Positions 15,857-23,879 of a DNA stretch of 64,000 nt are shown here, one piece after another. Origin of the DNA: DTDR01 sp964505415 (GTDB taxonomy: Bacteria; Hydrothermota; Tepidihabitantia; Tepidihabitantales; DTDR01); assembly GCA_964505415.1 (NCBI GenBank), contig CAZDHW010000001.1:1-64000 (forward strand), read 5' to 3'. Position numbers and translations under genes: made by a program. Below the pieces are notes generated by a model. The model ran no database searches, was not told where the DNA came from, and saw only the letters and a list, made by a program, of their open reading frames with translations. Positions within the stretch are counted from its first letter, which is position 1. Each line of letters starts with the position of its first letter.

Positions 15857-18838
15857 TTATTTGTTTTTCCCACAGCATTTTTTATATTTCTTCCCTGACC
15901 CACAAGGGCAGGGATCGTTTCTGCCTACCTTTTTTTCTTTTATTATTGTTTGTGAAACCGTTTCTTTTGGTTGTTCATTTGGGTTAGCAGTGATGGTTGG
16001 TTTATAAGCCATCACTCTTTTTGGCGCCTTTCCTTCTTTAGGCGCAACAGCAATTCTAAAAATTGTGGCTACACTCTCTTTATAAAATTCAAACATTAAA
16101 GTTTGAAAAAGATTATAGGCTTCTTTTTGATATTCAATTAAAGGATCTTGATGCCCATAAGCTCGCCAATTTATTCCTTCTCTTATGGTATCCAATTCTC
16201 GCAAAAGATGTTGCCATTTTGTGTCTAAGGTTCTTAAAAAGACAAATTTTACTAATTGATTGAAAGTTTCTTCCCCAAGTTCCTCTTTTCTTTTTAAGAA
16301 TCGTTCTTTTGCTACGGCTAATAATTTTTCTTTTAAAATCTCTTTTCTCATTTTGGGTATTTCTTCTTTCGGTATCTGTAAATCAACAAGATAAGTAATA
16401 CCAAATTCCGCCTTTAATTCTTCCCATTGCCAATTTTCGGGATATTTTTCAGTCGTGTATTTTTCAATCAATTGGTCAATGAGCGCTTCACTAGCTTCGT
16501 TATAAAGATTGATTAAATTTTCGCCTTTTAAAATTTCATCCCGCCAAGCATAAACTACCTCCCGTTGTTTATTCATTACGTTATCGAAATCTAAAAGGTG
16601 TTTGCGAATTTCAAAATTGCGCATTTCCACTCTTTTTTGGGCATTTTCAATTGCTTTTGTTACTAACGGGTGGGTTAATGGTTCCATTTCTTTTTTTCCA
16701 AATCTTTCCATAATACTTACTACCCGATCGCTACCAAAAAGTCTCATTAAGTCATCTTCTAAAGAAAGAAAAAATCGCGAAAGGCCCGGATCTCCTTGCC
16801 GACCGCTACGACCTCTTAATTGGTTATCGATTCTTCGTGCTTCGTGTCTTTCGGTACCAATAATATATAAACCGCAAGGGGGTTCTTCTAAACATTTCCC
16901 CGGATTCTTTTCCCAATATTCACAATCCCCATCACCGTTGCTATTGATATAACATTTTTTCCCTTTTATCACTCCTGGTCCTAATTTTATATCTGTGCCT
17001 CTACCAGCCATATTAGTGGCAATGGTTACCGCGTATGGTTGACCAGCTTTAGCCACAATTTCCGCTTCTTTTTGGTGATGTTTAGCATTTAAAATTTGGT
17101 GGTTTATTCCTTTTCTTTTTAACATTCTTGATAACAATTCTGATACCTCTACGGAAGTTGTTCCCACTAATATCGGTCTACCTTGTTTATGCCATTTTTC
17201 AATTTCTTCAATCACTGCCCGATATTTTTCATTTTTGGTTTTGTAAATTACATCTGGAGCGTCAATTCTTCTTACCGGCTTATGGGTTGGTATTACCACC
17301 ACATCTAATTTATAAATGTCCCAAAACTCTTTACTTTCGGTTGCCGCGGTACCGGTCATACCCGCAAGTTTTTCGTAAAGACGAAAATAATTTTGTAAAG
17401 TAATCATCGCTAAGGTTTGAGTTTCCGCTTGAACTTTTACGTTTTCTTTGGCTTCTAAAGCTTCATGAATTCCATCAGAAAATCTTCTTCCCGGCATTAA
17501 TCGACCAGTAAATTCGTCCACGATTATAACTTTGTTATCTTGAACAATGTAATCAACATCTCTTTGGAAGTGGTCAAAAGCTTTGAGGAGAGCCTCTAAA
17601 GCAGCCAATTTTTCACTCTTTTTGGCGTAGATTTCATAAAGTTTTTCTTTTTCAAAAATTTTTTCTTTGGGAGTCAATTTTTGGTTTTCTTCAATTTTTT
17701 TGATTTCAATCGCCAAATCGGGTAACAAAAAGAAATCAGGATCTTTTAAATATTCAATTAACTGTTTTCTACCTTTTTCCGTTAACCTAATACTGTGGTC
17801 TTTTTCATCGGTAATATAATAAAGTTCTTCGTCCAATTCGTAAATTTTCTTTTCGCGGATAAATTCTAATTCAGTTTTTTCAATCAATTTTTTGACCTCC
17901 ACATCTCGCTCAGCTTTCAAAAGTTGGGTGTTTTTTGGGGAGCCTCTTTTTGCTTGTAAGAATTTAATGCCGGCTTCTTTTATTTTTCCTTCTTTTAGTA
18001 ATTTTCTTCCTTCCTCAACAATTCGCGAAACCAAGACAGTTTGTAAATTATATAAATTTCTTACTGCTGGTGTCAATTCTTTGTAAATATTTTTTTCTTC
18101 CATTTCTACAGGACCGGAAATAATTAAAGGAGTTCTTGCTTCATCAATCAATATTGAATCAACTTCGTCAACAATTGCGTAATAATGACCTCTTTGCACT
18201 TTGTCTTCCCACCTTAAAACCATATGGTCACGAAGATAATCAAACCCAAATTCGTTGTTTGTTCCGTAAGTTATATCACAATTGTATTCTTTTTTCCTTT
18301 CTTCCGTTTCCATTCCTTGCTGAATGCAGCCAACCGTTAACCCCAAAGTCTCATAAACCGGTCCCATCCATTCGCGGTCTCTCTTTGCCAAATAATCGTT
18401 AACTGTTACTAAGTGGACATTTCTTCCTGTTAAGGCATTAAGGTAAAGAGGCATGGTAGCTACCAGAGTTTTGCCTTCACCAGTTTTCATCTCGGCAATT
18501 TTCCCTTGATGGAGAACAATAGCGCCTAACAATTGGACATCATAAGGTACCATATCCCAAAGGGTTTCAATGCCGCACACCAACCATTTCTTTCCATTCA
18601 GTTGGCGGCAGACTTCTTTTACCAACCCATAAGCCTCCGGTAAAATTGAATCCAAACTTTCACCTTCTTTTATTCTTTTTTTGAAATCTTCAGTTTTTTT
18701 AAGAATTTCTTCTCCTTTCAGCCCTTTAAATTTTTCAAAATAATTGTTAATCTCTTCCACAATTGGCCAAAGTTTTTTTAATTCTCTTTCGTTTTTAGTA
18801 CCACCAAATAATTTTATTAAGATTGAAGATAACCCCAT
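15857..18838 (-). CDS. secA: Preprotein translocase ATPase SecA
   Basis: The motor of the Sec export pathway, 993 residues. The sequence shows the Walker A region MKTGEGKTL (about 116-124), VDEVDSILIDEARTPL (about 217-232), IVDEFTGRLMPGRRFSDG, GMTGTAATE, NMAGRGTDI and RGRSGRQGDPG in the expected order. The C-terminus carries the zinc-binding SEC-C tail CPCGSGKKYKKCC, which binds SecB or ribosomes. Two insertions are notable: roughly 80-90 residues after the DEVD motif, and a cysteine-bearing insert (KKCYINSNGDGDCEYW and on) in the second nucleotide-binding domain after GTDIKLGPG, as in some deep-branching phyla. It has its own promoter with a leader of about 30 nt. Confidence 0.96.
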   Translation of the reverse strand: MGLSSILIKLFGGTKNERELKKLWPIVEEINNYFEKFKGLKGEEILKKTEDFKKRIKEGESLDSILPEAYGLVKEVCRQLNGKKWLVCGIETLWDMVPYDVQLLGAIVLHQGKIAEMKTGEGKTLVATMPLYLNALTGRNVHLVTVNDYLAKRDREWMGPVYETLGLTVGCIQQGMETEERKKEYNCDITYGTNNEFGFDYLRDHMVLRWEDKVQRGHYYAIVDEVDSILIDEARTPLIISGPVEMEEKNIYKELTPAVRNLYNLQTVLVSRIVEEGRKLLKEGKIKEAGIKFLQAKRGSPKNTQLLKAERDVEVKKLIEKTELEFIREKKIYELDEELYYITDEKDHSIRLTEKGRKQLIEYLKDPDFFLLPDLAIEIKKIEENQKLTPKEKIFEKEKLYEIYAKKSEKLAALEALLKAFDHFQRDVDYIVQDNKVIIVDEFTGRLMPGRRFSDGIHEALEAKENVKVQAETQTLAMITLQNYFRLYEKLAGMTGTAATESKEFWDIYKLDVVVIPTHKPVRRIDAPDVIYKTKNEKYRAVIEEIEKWHKQGRPILVGTTSVEVSELLSRMLKRKGINHQILNAKHHQKEAEIVAKAGQPYAVTIATNMAGRGTDIKLGPGVIKGKKCYINSNGDGDCEYWEKNPGKCLEEPPCGLYIIGTERHEARRIDNQLRGRSGRQGDPGLSRFFLSLEDDLMRLFGSDRVVSIMERFGKKEMEPLTHPLVTKAIENAQKRVEMRNFEIRKHLLDFDNVMNKQREVVYAWRDEILKGENLINLYNEASEALIDQLIEKYTTEKYPENWQWEELKAEFGITYLVDLQIPKEEIPKMRKEILKEKLLAVAKERFLKRKEELGEETFNQLVKFVFLRTLDTKWQHLLRELDTIREGINWRAYGHQDPLIEYQKEAYNLFQTLMFEFYKESVATIFRIAVAPKEGKAPKRVMAYKPTITANPNEQPKETVSQTIIKEKKVGRNDPCPCGSGKKYKKCCGKNK

Positions 18839-18874
18839 AAAATTTAAAAAATACCTAACATCCCTTATATTATA

Positions 18875-18902
18875 ATTATACTGGAAATAAAAAATTTGTC
18901 AA
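18875..18902 (-). promoter_or_regulatory. Promoter of secA
   Basis: On the minus strand TTGACA (18902-18897), 16-nt spacer, TATAAT (18880-18875). Transcription should start near 18868, about 30 nt before the secA ATG. Within the leader a five-codon ORF, ATG at 18862 to TAA at 18847, reads MLGIF in the same frame as secA. Confidence 0.8.
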
Positions 18903-18916
18903 TTTATTTTTAATTA

Positions 18917-18944
18917 TTGAAATAATAAAAAAATTTTTTAAAAT
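18917..18944 (+). promoter_or_regulatory. Promoter of tRNA-Cys and the acyl-CoA operon
   Basis: TTGAAA (18917-18922), 16-nt spacer, TAAAAT (18939-18944). The tRNA starts 9 nt later. Confidence 0.6.
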
Positions 18945-18952
18945 TGTTTAAT

Positions 18953-19025
18953 GGCGGCGTAGCCAAGCAGCTAAGGCGGCGGTCTGCAAAACCGCTATTC
19001 CCGGGTGCAAATCCCGGCGCCGCCT
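18953..19025 (+). tRNA. tRNA-Cys(GCA)
   Basis: The gene starts GGCGGCGTAGCCAAGCAG and ends CGCCGCC plus U. The anticodon stem GCGGT/ACCGC encloses CTGCAAA, giving GCA. The T arm has GGGTGCAAATCCC. CCA is not encoded. Confidence 0.95.
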
Positions 19026-19035
19026 TTTCCTTACT

Positions 19036-20589
19036 ATGGAAAGATATAAAAAAATTTTAGAAGAGCTTAAAAGGAGAAATGAATTAGCTTTAAAAGGTGG
19101 AGGAGAAGAGAGAATTATTCAACAGCACCAAGCAGGAAAATTAACTGCTCGGGAAAGATTAGAAATTTTATTAGACAAAGATAGTTTTTTTGAAGTTGAT
19201 AGATTAAGAGTTCATGATTGTGTTGAATTCGGAATGGATAAAAAGAAATTTTATGGTGATGCAGTTGTTACCGGTTTTGGTAAGATTGATGGTCGAGATG
19301 TTGCCGTTTTTTCTCAGGATTTTACTGTTTTTGGTGGCACCCTTTCTAAGGTTTTTGCTGAAAAAGTTTGCAAAATAATGGATTTAGCGATGAAAGTTGG
19401 TATACCAATTATTGGGTTAAACGATTCTGGTGGAGCCCGAATTCAAGAAGGGGTAGCTTCTTTAGGTGGTTACGCCGAAATCTTTTTAAGAAATACTTTG
19501 GCATCCGGCGTAATCCCTCAAATTTCGGTAATTCTTGGTCCCTGTGCTGGTGGCGCAGTTTACTCTCCGGCTTTAACTGACTTCATTATAATGACTGAGA
19601 AAACTAGCTATATGTTCATTACCGGTCCAGAGGTAATTAAGGCGGTAACTAGAGAAGAAGTTACCATGGAAAAACTTGGTGGCGCTGACACTCATACTCA
19701 AGTATCTGGTGTTGCCCATTTTAAAGGAAAAGACGAAAGAGAGAGTTTAATGATTGTTCGGAAATTACTTTCTTATCTTCCTTCCAATTATAAAGAAAAA
19801 CCACCAAAAATTGAAACCGGTGATGATCCTAAAAGAAAAACCCCCAGAATAAAAGAATTCTTGCCAGATGACCCAAGGAAATCTTATGACATGTTATCAA
19901 TAATTGAGGAAGTTGTTGATAAAGGTACATTTTTTGAAGTTCAAAAGGATTGGGCAAAAAATATTATTATTGGCTTTGCTCGATTTAACGGTGAAGTTTG
20001 TGGGATAGTAGCTAATCAACCAAAATATCTTGCTGGTTGTTTAGATATTAATGCGTCAATAAAAGCGGCTCGTTTTGTTCGTTTTTTGGATTGTTTTAAT
20101 ATTCCAATAATTACTTTTGTTGATGTACCTGGTTTTTTACCAGGAACTGCTCAAGAATATGGGGGAATAATTAGACACGGTGCTAAACTTCTTTATGCTT
20201 ATTGCGAAGCCACAGTACCTAAAATTACGATAATTGTGAGAAAAGCTTATGGTGGTGCTTATGATGTGATGTCTTCTAAGCATATCCGGGGGGATTTCAA
20301 TTTTGCTTATCCCACAGCGGAAATTGCGGTTATGGGAGCAGAAGGAGCCGTAAATATCATTTTTAAAAAAGAATTAGAACAAGCGGAAAACAAAGAAGAG
20401 CTGAAAAGAAAATTGATTGAAGAATACGAAGAAAAATTTAATAATCCTTTCAAAGCGGCGGAGCTTGGTTATATTGATGAAATAATAGCTTTTGAGGATA
20501 CTCGCGAAAAAATAATTTGGGCATTACAACTGTTAAAAAATAAGAGACTTAAAAATCCTTCTAAAAAGCACGGTAATATTCCATTATAA
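19036..20589 (+). CDS. Acyl-CoA carboxyltransferase (PccB/MmdA type)
   Basis: A 517-residue crotonase-fold carboxyltransferase. Both halves of the fold are present, with LNDSGGARIQEG and GPCAGGAVYSPALTDF in the N-terminal half and FVDVPGFLPGTAQEYGGIIRHG and RKAYGGAYDVMSSK in the C-terminal half. These are the acyl-CoA and biotin-binding sites of the propionyl-CoA carboxylase beta chain and methylmalonyl-CoA decarboxylase alpha chain. The neighbouring mutase and epimerase support a propionyl/methylmalonyl-CoA role, in either direction. No biotin carrier, biotin carboxylase or sodium-pump subunit is encoded nearby. It begins 10 bases after tRNA-Cys, without its own promoter. Confidence 0.88.
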   Translation: MERYKKILEELKRRNELALKGGGEERIIQQHQAGKLTARERLEILLDKDSFFEVDRLRVHDCVEFGMDKKKFYGDAVVTGFGKIDGRDVAVFSQDFTVFGGTLSKVFAEKVCKIMDLAMKVGIPIIGLNDSGGARIQEGVASLGGYAEIFLRNTLASGVIPQISVILGPCAGGAVYSPALTDFIIMTEKTSYMFITGPEVIKAVTREEVTMEKLGGADTHTQVSGVAHFKGKDERESLMIVRKLLSYLPSNYKEKPPKIETGDDPKRKTPRIKEFLPDDPRKSYDMLSIIEEVVDKGTFFEVQKDWAKNIIIGFARFNGEVCGIVANQPKYLAGCLDINASIKAARFVRFLDCFNIPIITFVDVPGFLPGTAQEYGGIIRHGAKLLYAYCEATVPKITIIVRKAYGGAYDVMSSKHIRGDFNFAYPTAEIAVMGAEGAVNIIFKKELEQAENKEELKRKLIEEYEEKFNNPFKAAELGYIDEIIAFEDTREKIIWALQLLKNKRLKNPSKKHGNIPL

Positions 20590-20600
20590 TTTATTATCGT

Positions 20601-20628
20601 TTGACAAAAAAACCTTTTATTTTATAAT
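20601..20628 (+). promoter_or_regulatory. Promoter of the methylmalonyl-CoA mutase operon
   Basis: TTGACA (20601-20606), 16-nt spacer, TATAAT (20623-20628). This is the closest match to consensus in the window. The ATG at 20635 lies 6 nt beyond the -10 box. Confidence 0.85.
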
Positions 20629-20634
20629 TGAATG

Positions 20635-22293
20635 ATGGTTAAAGAAAAGTTATTAAATTTATTAGCAAAATGGCAAGAAATTTATAAAAAATCCTTAGAA
20701 AAATTGCCGGAAAGGGAGAAAGAATTTAAATTAACTTCTAAAATCCTGGTTAAGCCAGTTTATACCCCTTTAGATGTGGATATCGAGAATTATGAAGAGA
20801 AACTTTCTTTACCCGGTCTTTTCCCTTTTACTCGTGGAATTCACCCCACAATGTATCGCTCCCGATTATGGACAGTGAGACAATATGCTGGCTTCGGAAC
20901 AGCCGAAGAGACTAATAAGAGGTATCATTATCTTTTACGCAGGGGACAAACCGGACTTTCAGTAGCTTTTGATTTACCAACCCAAATGGGTTATGATTCC
21001 GATCACCCAAAAGCCAAAGGAGAAGTAGGAAAAGTAGGGGTAGCAATATCTTCTTTAGCCGATATGGAAGTATTGTTTAAAAATATTGATTTAAATAAAA
21101 TCTCTACATCTATGACAATAAATGCTACCGCTTGTATCTTATTAGCAATGTATTATTTACTGGCCGAGAAGCAAGGTGCTGATTTAAAAAATTTGAGTGG
21201 CACTATTCAGAATGATATTTTAAAAGAATATGTTGCTCGGGGTTGTTATATCTTTCCTCCAAAACCGTCCATGAGGCTGGTTACTGATGTGATTGTTTGG
21301 TGTAATGAAAATTTGCCGCGATTTAATCCGATAAGTGTTTCTGGCTATCATATTCGGGAAGCTGGTGCTAATGCTGTACAAGAGGTTGCCTTTACTTTGG
21401 CCGATGGTTTAGAGTATGTAAAAGAAGTTAGCAAGCGCGGCATTCCGGTAGATAAATTTGCTCCCCGAATTTCCTTTTTCTTTGCTGCCCATTCTAATAT
21501 CTTTGAAGAAGTGGCAAAATTTCGAGCAGCTCGAAGATTATGGGCAAAACTTTTAAGAGAGAAATATAATGCGAATGACGAATCTTGTCGTTTGCGGTTT
21601 CACACCCAGACCGGAGGAGTAACTTTGACTGCTTGCCAACCGGAAAATAATATTATTAGAGTTGCCTATCAGGCTTTAGCCGCGGTTTTGGGTGGCACAC
21701 AAAGTCTTCACACCAATTCTTTTGACGAAGCTCTTTCTTTACCAACCGAAAAGGCGGTAACCATCGCTTTAAGAACTCAACAAATATTAGCTTACGAAAC
21801 TGGTATCGCTGATGTCTGTGATCCTTTAGCTGGTTCTTATTATTTAGAAAGTTTAACTGATGAGATTGAAAAGCAAGCTCGAGAGATTATTGAAGAAATT
21901 GAAAAAATGGGTGGCGCAACAAAGGCGGTAGAAAGTGGGTATATTCAGCAAAAAATAAATGAAAGCGCTTACGAATATCAGAAAGAATTAGAAAGAGGAG
22001 AAAGAAAAGTTGTGGGAGTTAATTGTTTTTTAGAAGAGAAAAAAGAAAAATACGACATTTTAAAGATTGACGAAGCTTTAGAAAGAAAAAGAATTGAAGA
22101 AGTTTTGGATTATAAAAAAAATCGGAACCAAACAAAATTAAAAGCAGCCTTGAAAAAATTAAAAATGGTGGCTGAAAGTGAAGAAAATATTATGCCAGCG
22201 GTAATTGAGGCGGTGAGAAATGGGGCTACCGTTGGTGAAATTAGCGATGTTTTTCGAGAAGTTTTTGGTGAATACGAATCAAAGTTTTTCTAA
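20635..22293 (+). CDS. Methylmalonyl-CoA mutase, large (catalytic) subunit
   Basis: A 552-residue catalytic barrel of an adenosylcobalamin-dependent acyl-CoA mutase, converting methylmalonyl-CoA and succinyl-CoA. Key segments are HPTMYRSRLWTVRQYAGFGT (about residues 77-96), GLSVAFDLPTQMGYDSDHP, SGYHIREAGA and HTQTGGVTLTACQPENNIIR. The C-terminal B12-binding domain is absent, so a separate small subunit must exist elsewhere. Isobutyryl-CoA mutase is the main alternative, but the epimerase gene two positions downstream favours methylmalonyl-CoA. Two ATGs occur in tandem (20632 and 20635); the second fits the promoter distance better. No Shine-Dalgarno is seen, in keeping with a leaderless start. 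Confidence 0.9.
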   Translation: MVKEKLLNLLAKWQEIYKKSLEKLPEREKEFKLTSKILVKPVYTPLDVDIENYEEKLSLPGLFPFTRGIHPTMYRSRLWTVRQYAGFGTAEETNKRYHYLLRRGQTGLSVAFDLPTQMGYDSDHPKAKGEVGKVGVAISSLADMEVLFKNIDLNKISTSMTINATACILLAMYYLLAEKQGADLKNLSGTIQNDILKEYVARGCYIFPPKPSMRLVTDVIVWCNENLPRFNPISVSGYHIREAGANAVQEVAFTLADGLEYVKEVSKRGIPVDKFAPRISFFFAAHSNIFEEVAKFRAARRLWAKLLREKYNANDESCRLRFHTQTGGVTLTACQPENNIIRVAYQALAAVLGGTQSLHTNSFDEALSLPTEKAVTIALRTQQILAYETGIADVCDPLAGSYYLESLTDEIEKQAREIIEEIEKMGGATKAVESGYIQQKINESAYEYQKELERGERKVVGVNCFLEEKKEKYDILKIDEALERKRIEEVLDYKKNRNQTKLKAALKKLKMVAESEENIMPAVIEAVRNGATVGEISDVFREVFGEYESKFF

Positions 22294-22307
22294 TTGAAGG
22301 GGGAGAG

Positions 22308-23450
22308 ATGAATGAAAATATTATAATTTGCCCCAATTGTAAGGCGAGAATAAATGTTAGTGAGGTTTTATACCAGCAATTGGAAGAAAAATTTAAAATA
22401 ACCTACGAAAAAAAATTAGCCGTAGAAAAGGAAAAATTGAAAAGGGAACTAAAAGAGGAAATTGAAAAAGAGCAACAAGAGCTTTTTAACAAACTGAAAG
22501 AAGAATTAGCCGAAAAATCTAAAAAAGTTCAAGAATTATATCGATTACAAGCGGAATTAGAAAAATTAAAGCGGGAAAAAGAAGAAACTGAAAAGAAAGT
22601 AATTTTAGAAATGGAGAAAAGATATTCGGAGAGGTTGAAAGAAGAAAGGAAACGGATTCAAAAAGAGGTAGAAGAAGAAAATTTTTTGAAAATAAAAGAA
22701 AAGGAAAAAATTATTGAAGATTTAAAAGCTGAGATTGAGGAATTAAAAAGAAAGGCAGAGGTCAGTCCTGCTTATTTGAAGGGCGAAACTCAAGAGATTG
22801 AAATTGAAAAACTTTTGAAAAGCCTGTATCCCCAAGATGACATTTTAGAAGTTAAAAAAGGACAGAGAGGCGCCGATATTTTACAGATTGTGAGAAATCT
22901 TCAAGGACAAGAATGTGGTAAAATTTATTACGAAAGCAAAAGAACAAAGGAATTTAATTATAATTGGTTACAAAAATTAAGGGATGATAATTTAACGATA
23001 AAAGCTGATTATTTGGTTTTAGTTACTGAGACTATGCCTGAAAACCAAAAAAGCTTTTTCTTTAAGGATGGTGTCTGGATTTGTCAATTTTTTGAACTTC
23101 AACCTCTTTCTTTTGCCTTACGCCATTTTCTTTTGGAAGTGGATAGTTTAAAGACGGTTGAAAAAGGTAAAGAAACCAAAATGGAGCTTCTCTATAACTA
23201 TTTGACCAGTAACGAATTTAAAAATCAATTTACTGCCATTATTGAAGGTTTTGTAGAGTTGCAAAAGAGTTATTTAGAAGAACGAAGAAAGTTGGAAGCT
23301 CTGTGGGCAAAACGAGAGCAACAATTTAAAAAAATTTTAAGTAATGCTGCTCGTTTTTACGGGACGATAAAGGGCATTGCTGGTAAAACTTTACCAGAGA
23401 TTGAAATTTTTGAAGATAAAAAAGAATTACCTTTTTATGAGGAGGACTAA
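22308..23450 (+). CDS. DUF2130 coiled-coil, nuclease-fold protein
   Basis: A 380-residue protein. An N-terminal zinc-ribbon-like start (ICPNCKARI) is followed by a long charged coiled coil (about residues 25-150). The C-terminal part carries the DUF2130 signature: a GETQEIEIEKLL segment, then KGQRGADILQ, then IYYESKRTKEFNYNWLQKL, which resembles a PD-(D/E)xK nuclease core with D, E-x-K spacing. The function is not established; DNA repair or RNA metabolism are possible. It is preceded by a strong Shine-Dalgarno (GGGGGAGAG) and sits between the mutase and epimerase genes with short spacing, which is odd for its type. Confidence 0.75.
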   Translation: MNENIIICPNCKARINVSEVLYQQLEEKFKITYEKKLAVEKEKLKRELKEEIEKEQQELFNKLKEELAEKSKKVQELYRLQAELEKLKREKEETEKKVILEMEKRYSERLKEERKRIQKEVEEENFLKIKEKEKIIEDLKAEIEELKRKAEVSPAYLKGETQEIEIEKLLKSLYPQDDILEVKKGQRGADILQIVRNLQGQECGKIYYESKRTKEFNYNWLQKLRDDNLTIKADYLVLVTETMPENQKSFFFKDGVWICQFFELQPLSFALRHFLLEVDSLKTVEKGKETKMELLYNYLTSNEFKNQFTAIIEGFVELQKSYLEERRKLEALWAKREQQFKKILSNAARFYGTIKGIAGKTLPEIEIFEDKKELPFYEED

Positions 23451-23867
23451 ATGATAAAAAAAATTTCACACATTGCTATTGCCGTTAAAAGTATAGAAGA
23501 AGTAAGGGATTTTTATGAAAAAATTCTCAATTTAAAGATTGAGAAGATTGAAGAAGTGAGGGAGAGAAAGGTAAAAGTTGCTTTTATTCCCATTGGTGAC
23601 ACCCGAATTGAATTGGTGGAGCCTTTAACAGCCGATTCTCCGATAAAAAAATTTTTAGATGAGAAAGGAAATGGGCTTCATCATATCTGTTTTGAGGTAA
23701 GTGATATTGAAAAATTGGTAGAGGAGTTAAAAGAAAAAGGAATAAAATTAACCAGTGAAAAACCAGAAAAAGGAGCCGAGGGTAGTTTAGTTTCTTTTAT
23801 CCATCCTAAAAGTGCTTTTGGAGTTCTTATTGAATTGAGCGAGAAGAAGGTTTACTGCGATTTTTAA
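23451..23867 (+). CDS. mce: Methylmalonyl-CoA epimerase
   Basis: A 138-residue glyoxalase/VOC-fold enzyme that interconverts the (R) and (S) forms of methylmalonyl-CoA. Metal ligands expected for the family are visible: His7 in ISHIAIAV, a histidine pair in GLHHICFEV (about residue 76) and a glutamate in GVLIELSE (about 127). TRIELVEPL in the middle is also typical. GGAGG just upstream, inside the end of the preceding gene, is its ribosome binding site. The gene links the carboxyltransferase and mutase into one pathway between propionyl-CoA and succinyl-CoA. Confidence 0.92.
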   Translation: MIKKISHIAIAVKSIEEVRDFYEKILNLKIEKIEEVRERKVKVAFIPIGDTRIELVEPLTADSPIKKFLDEKGNGLHHICFEVSDIEKLVEELKEKGIKLTSEKPEKGAEGSLVSFIHPKSAFGVLIELSEKKVYCDF

Positions 23868-23879
23868 TTATCAATTGAT

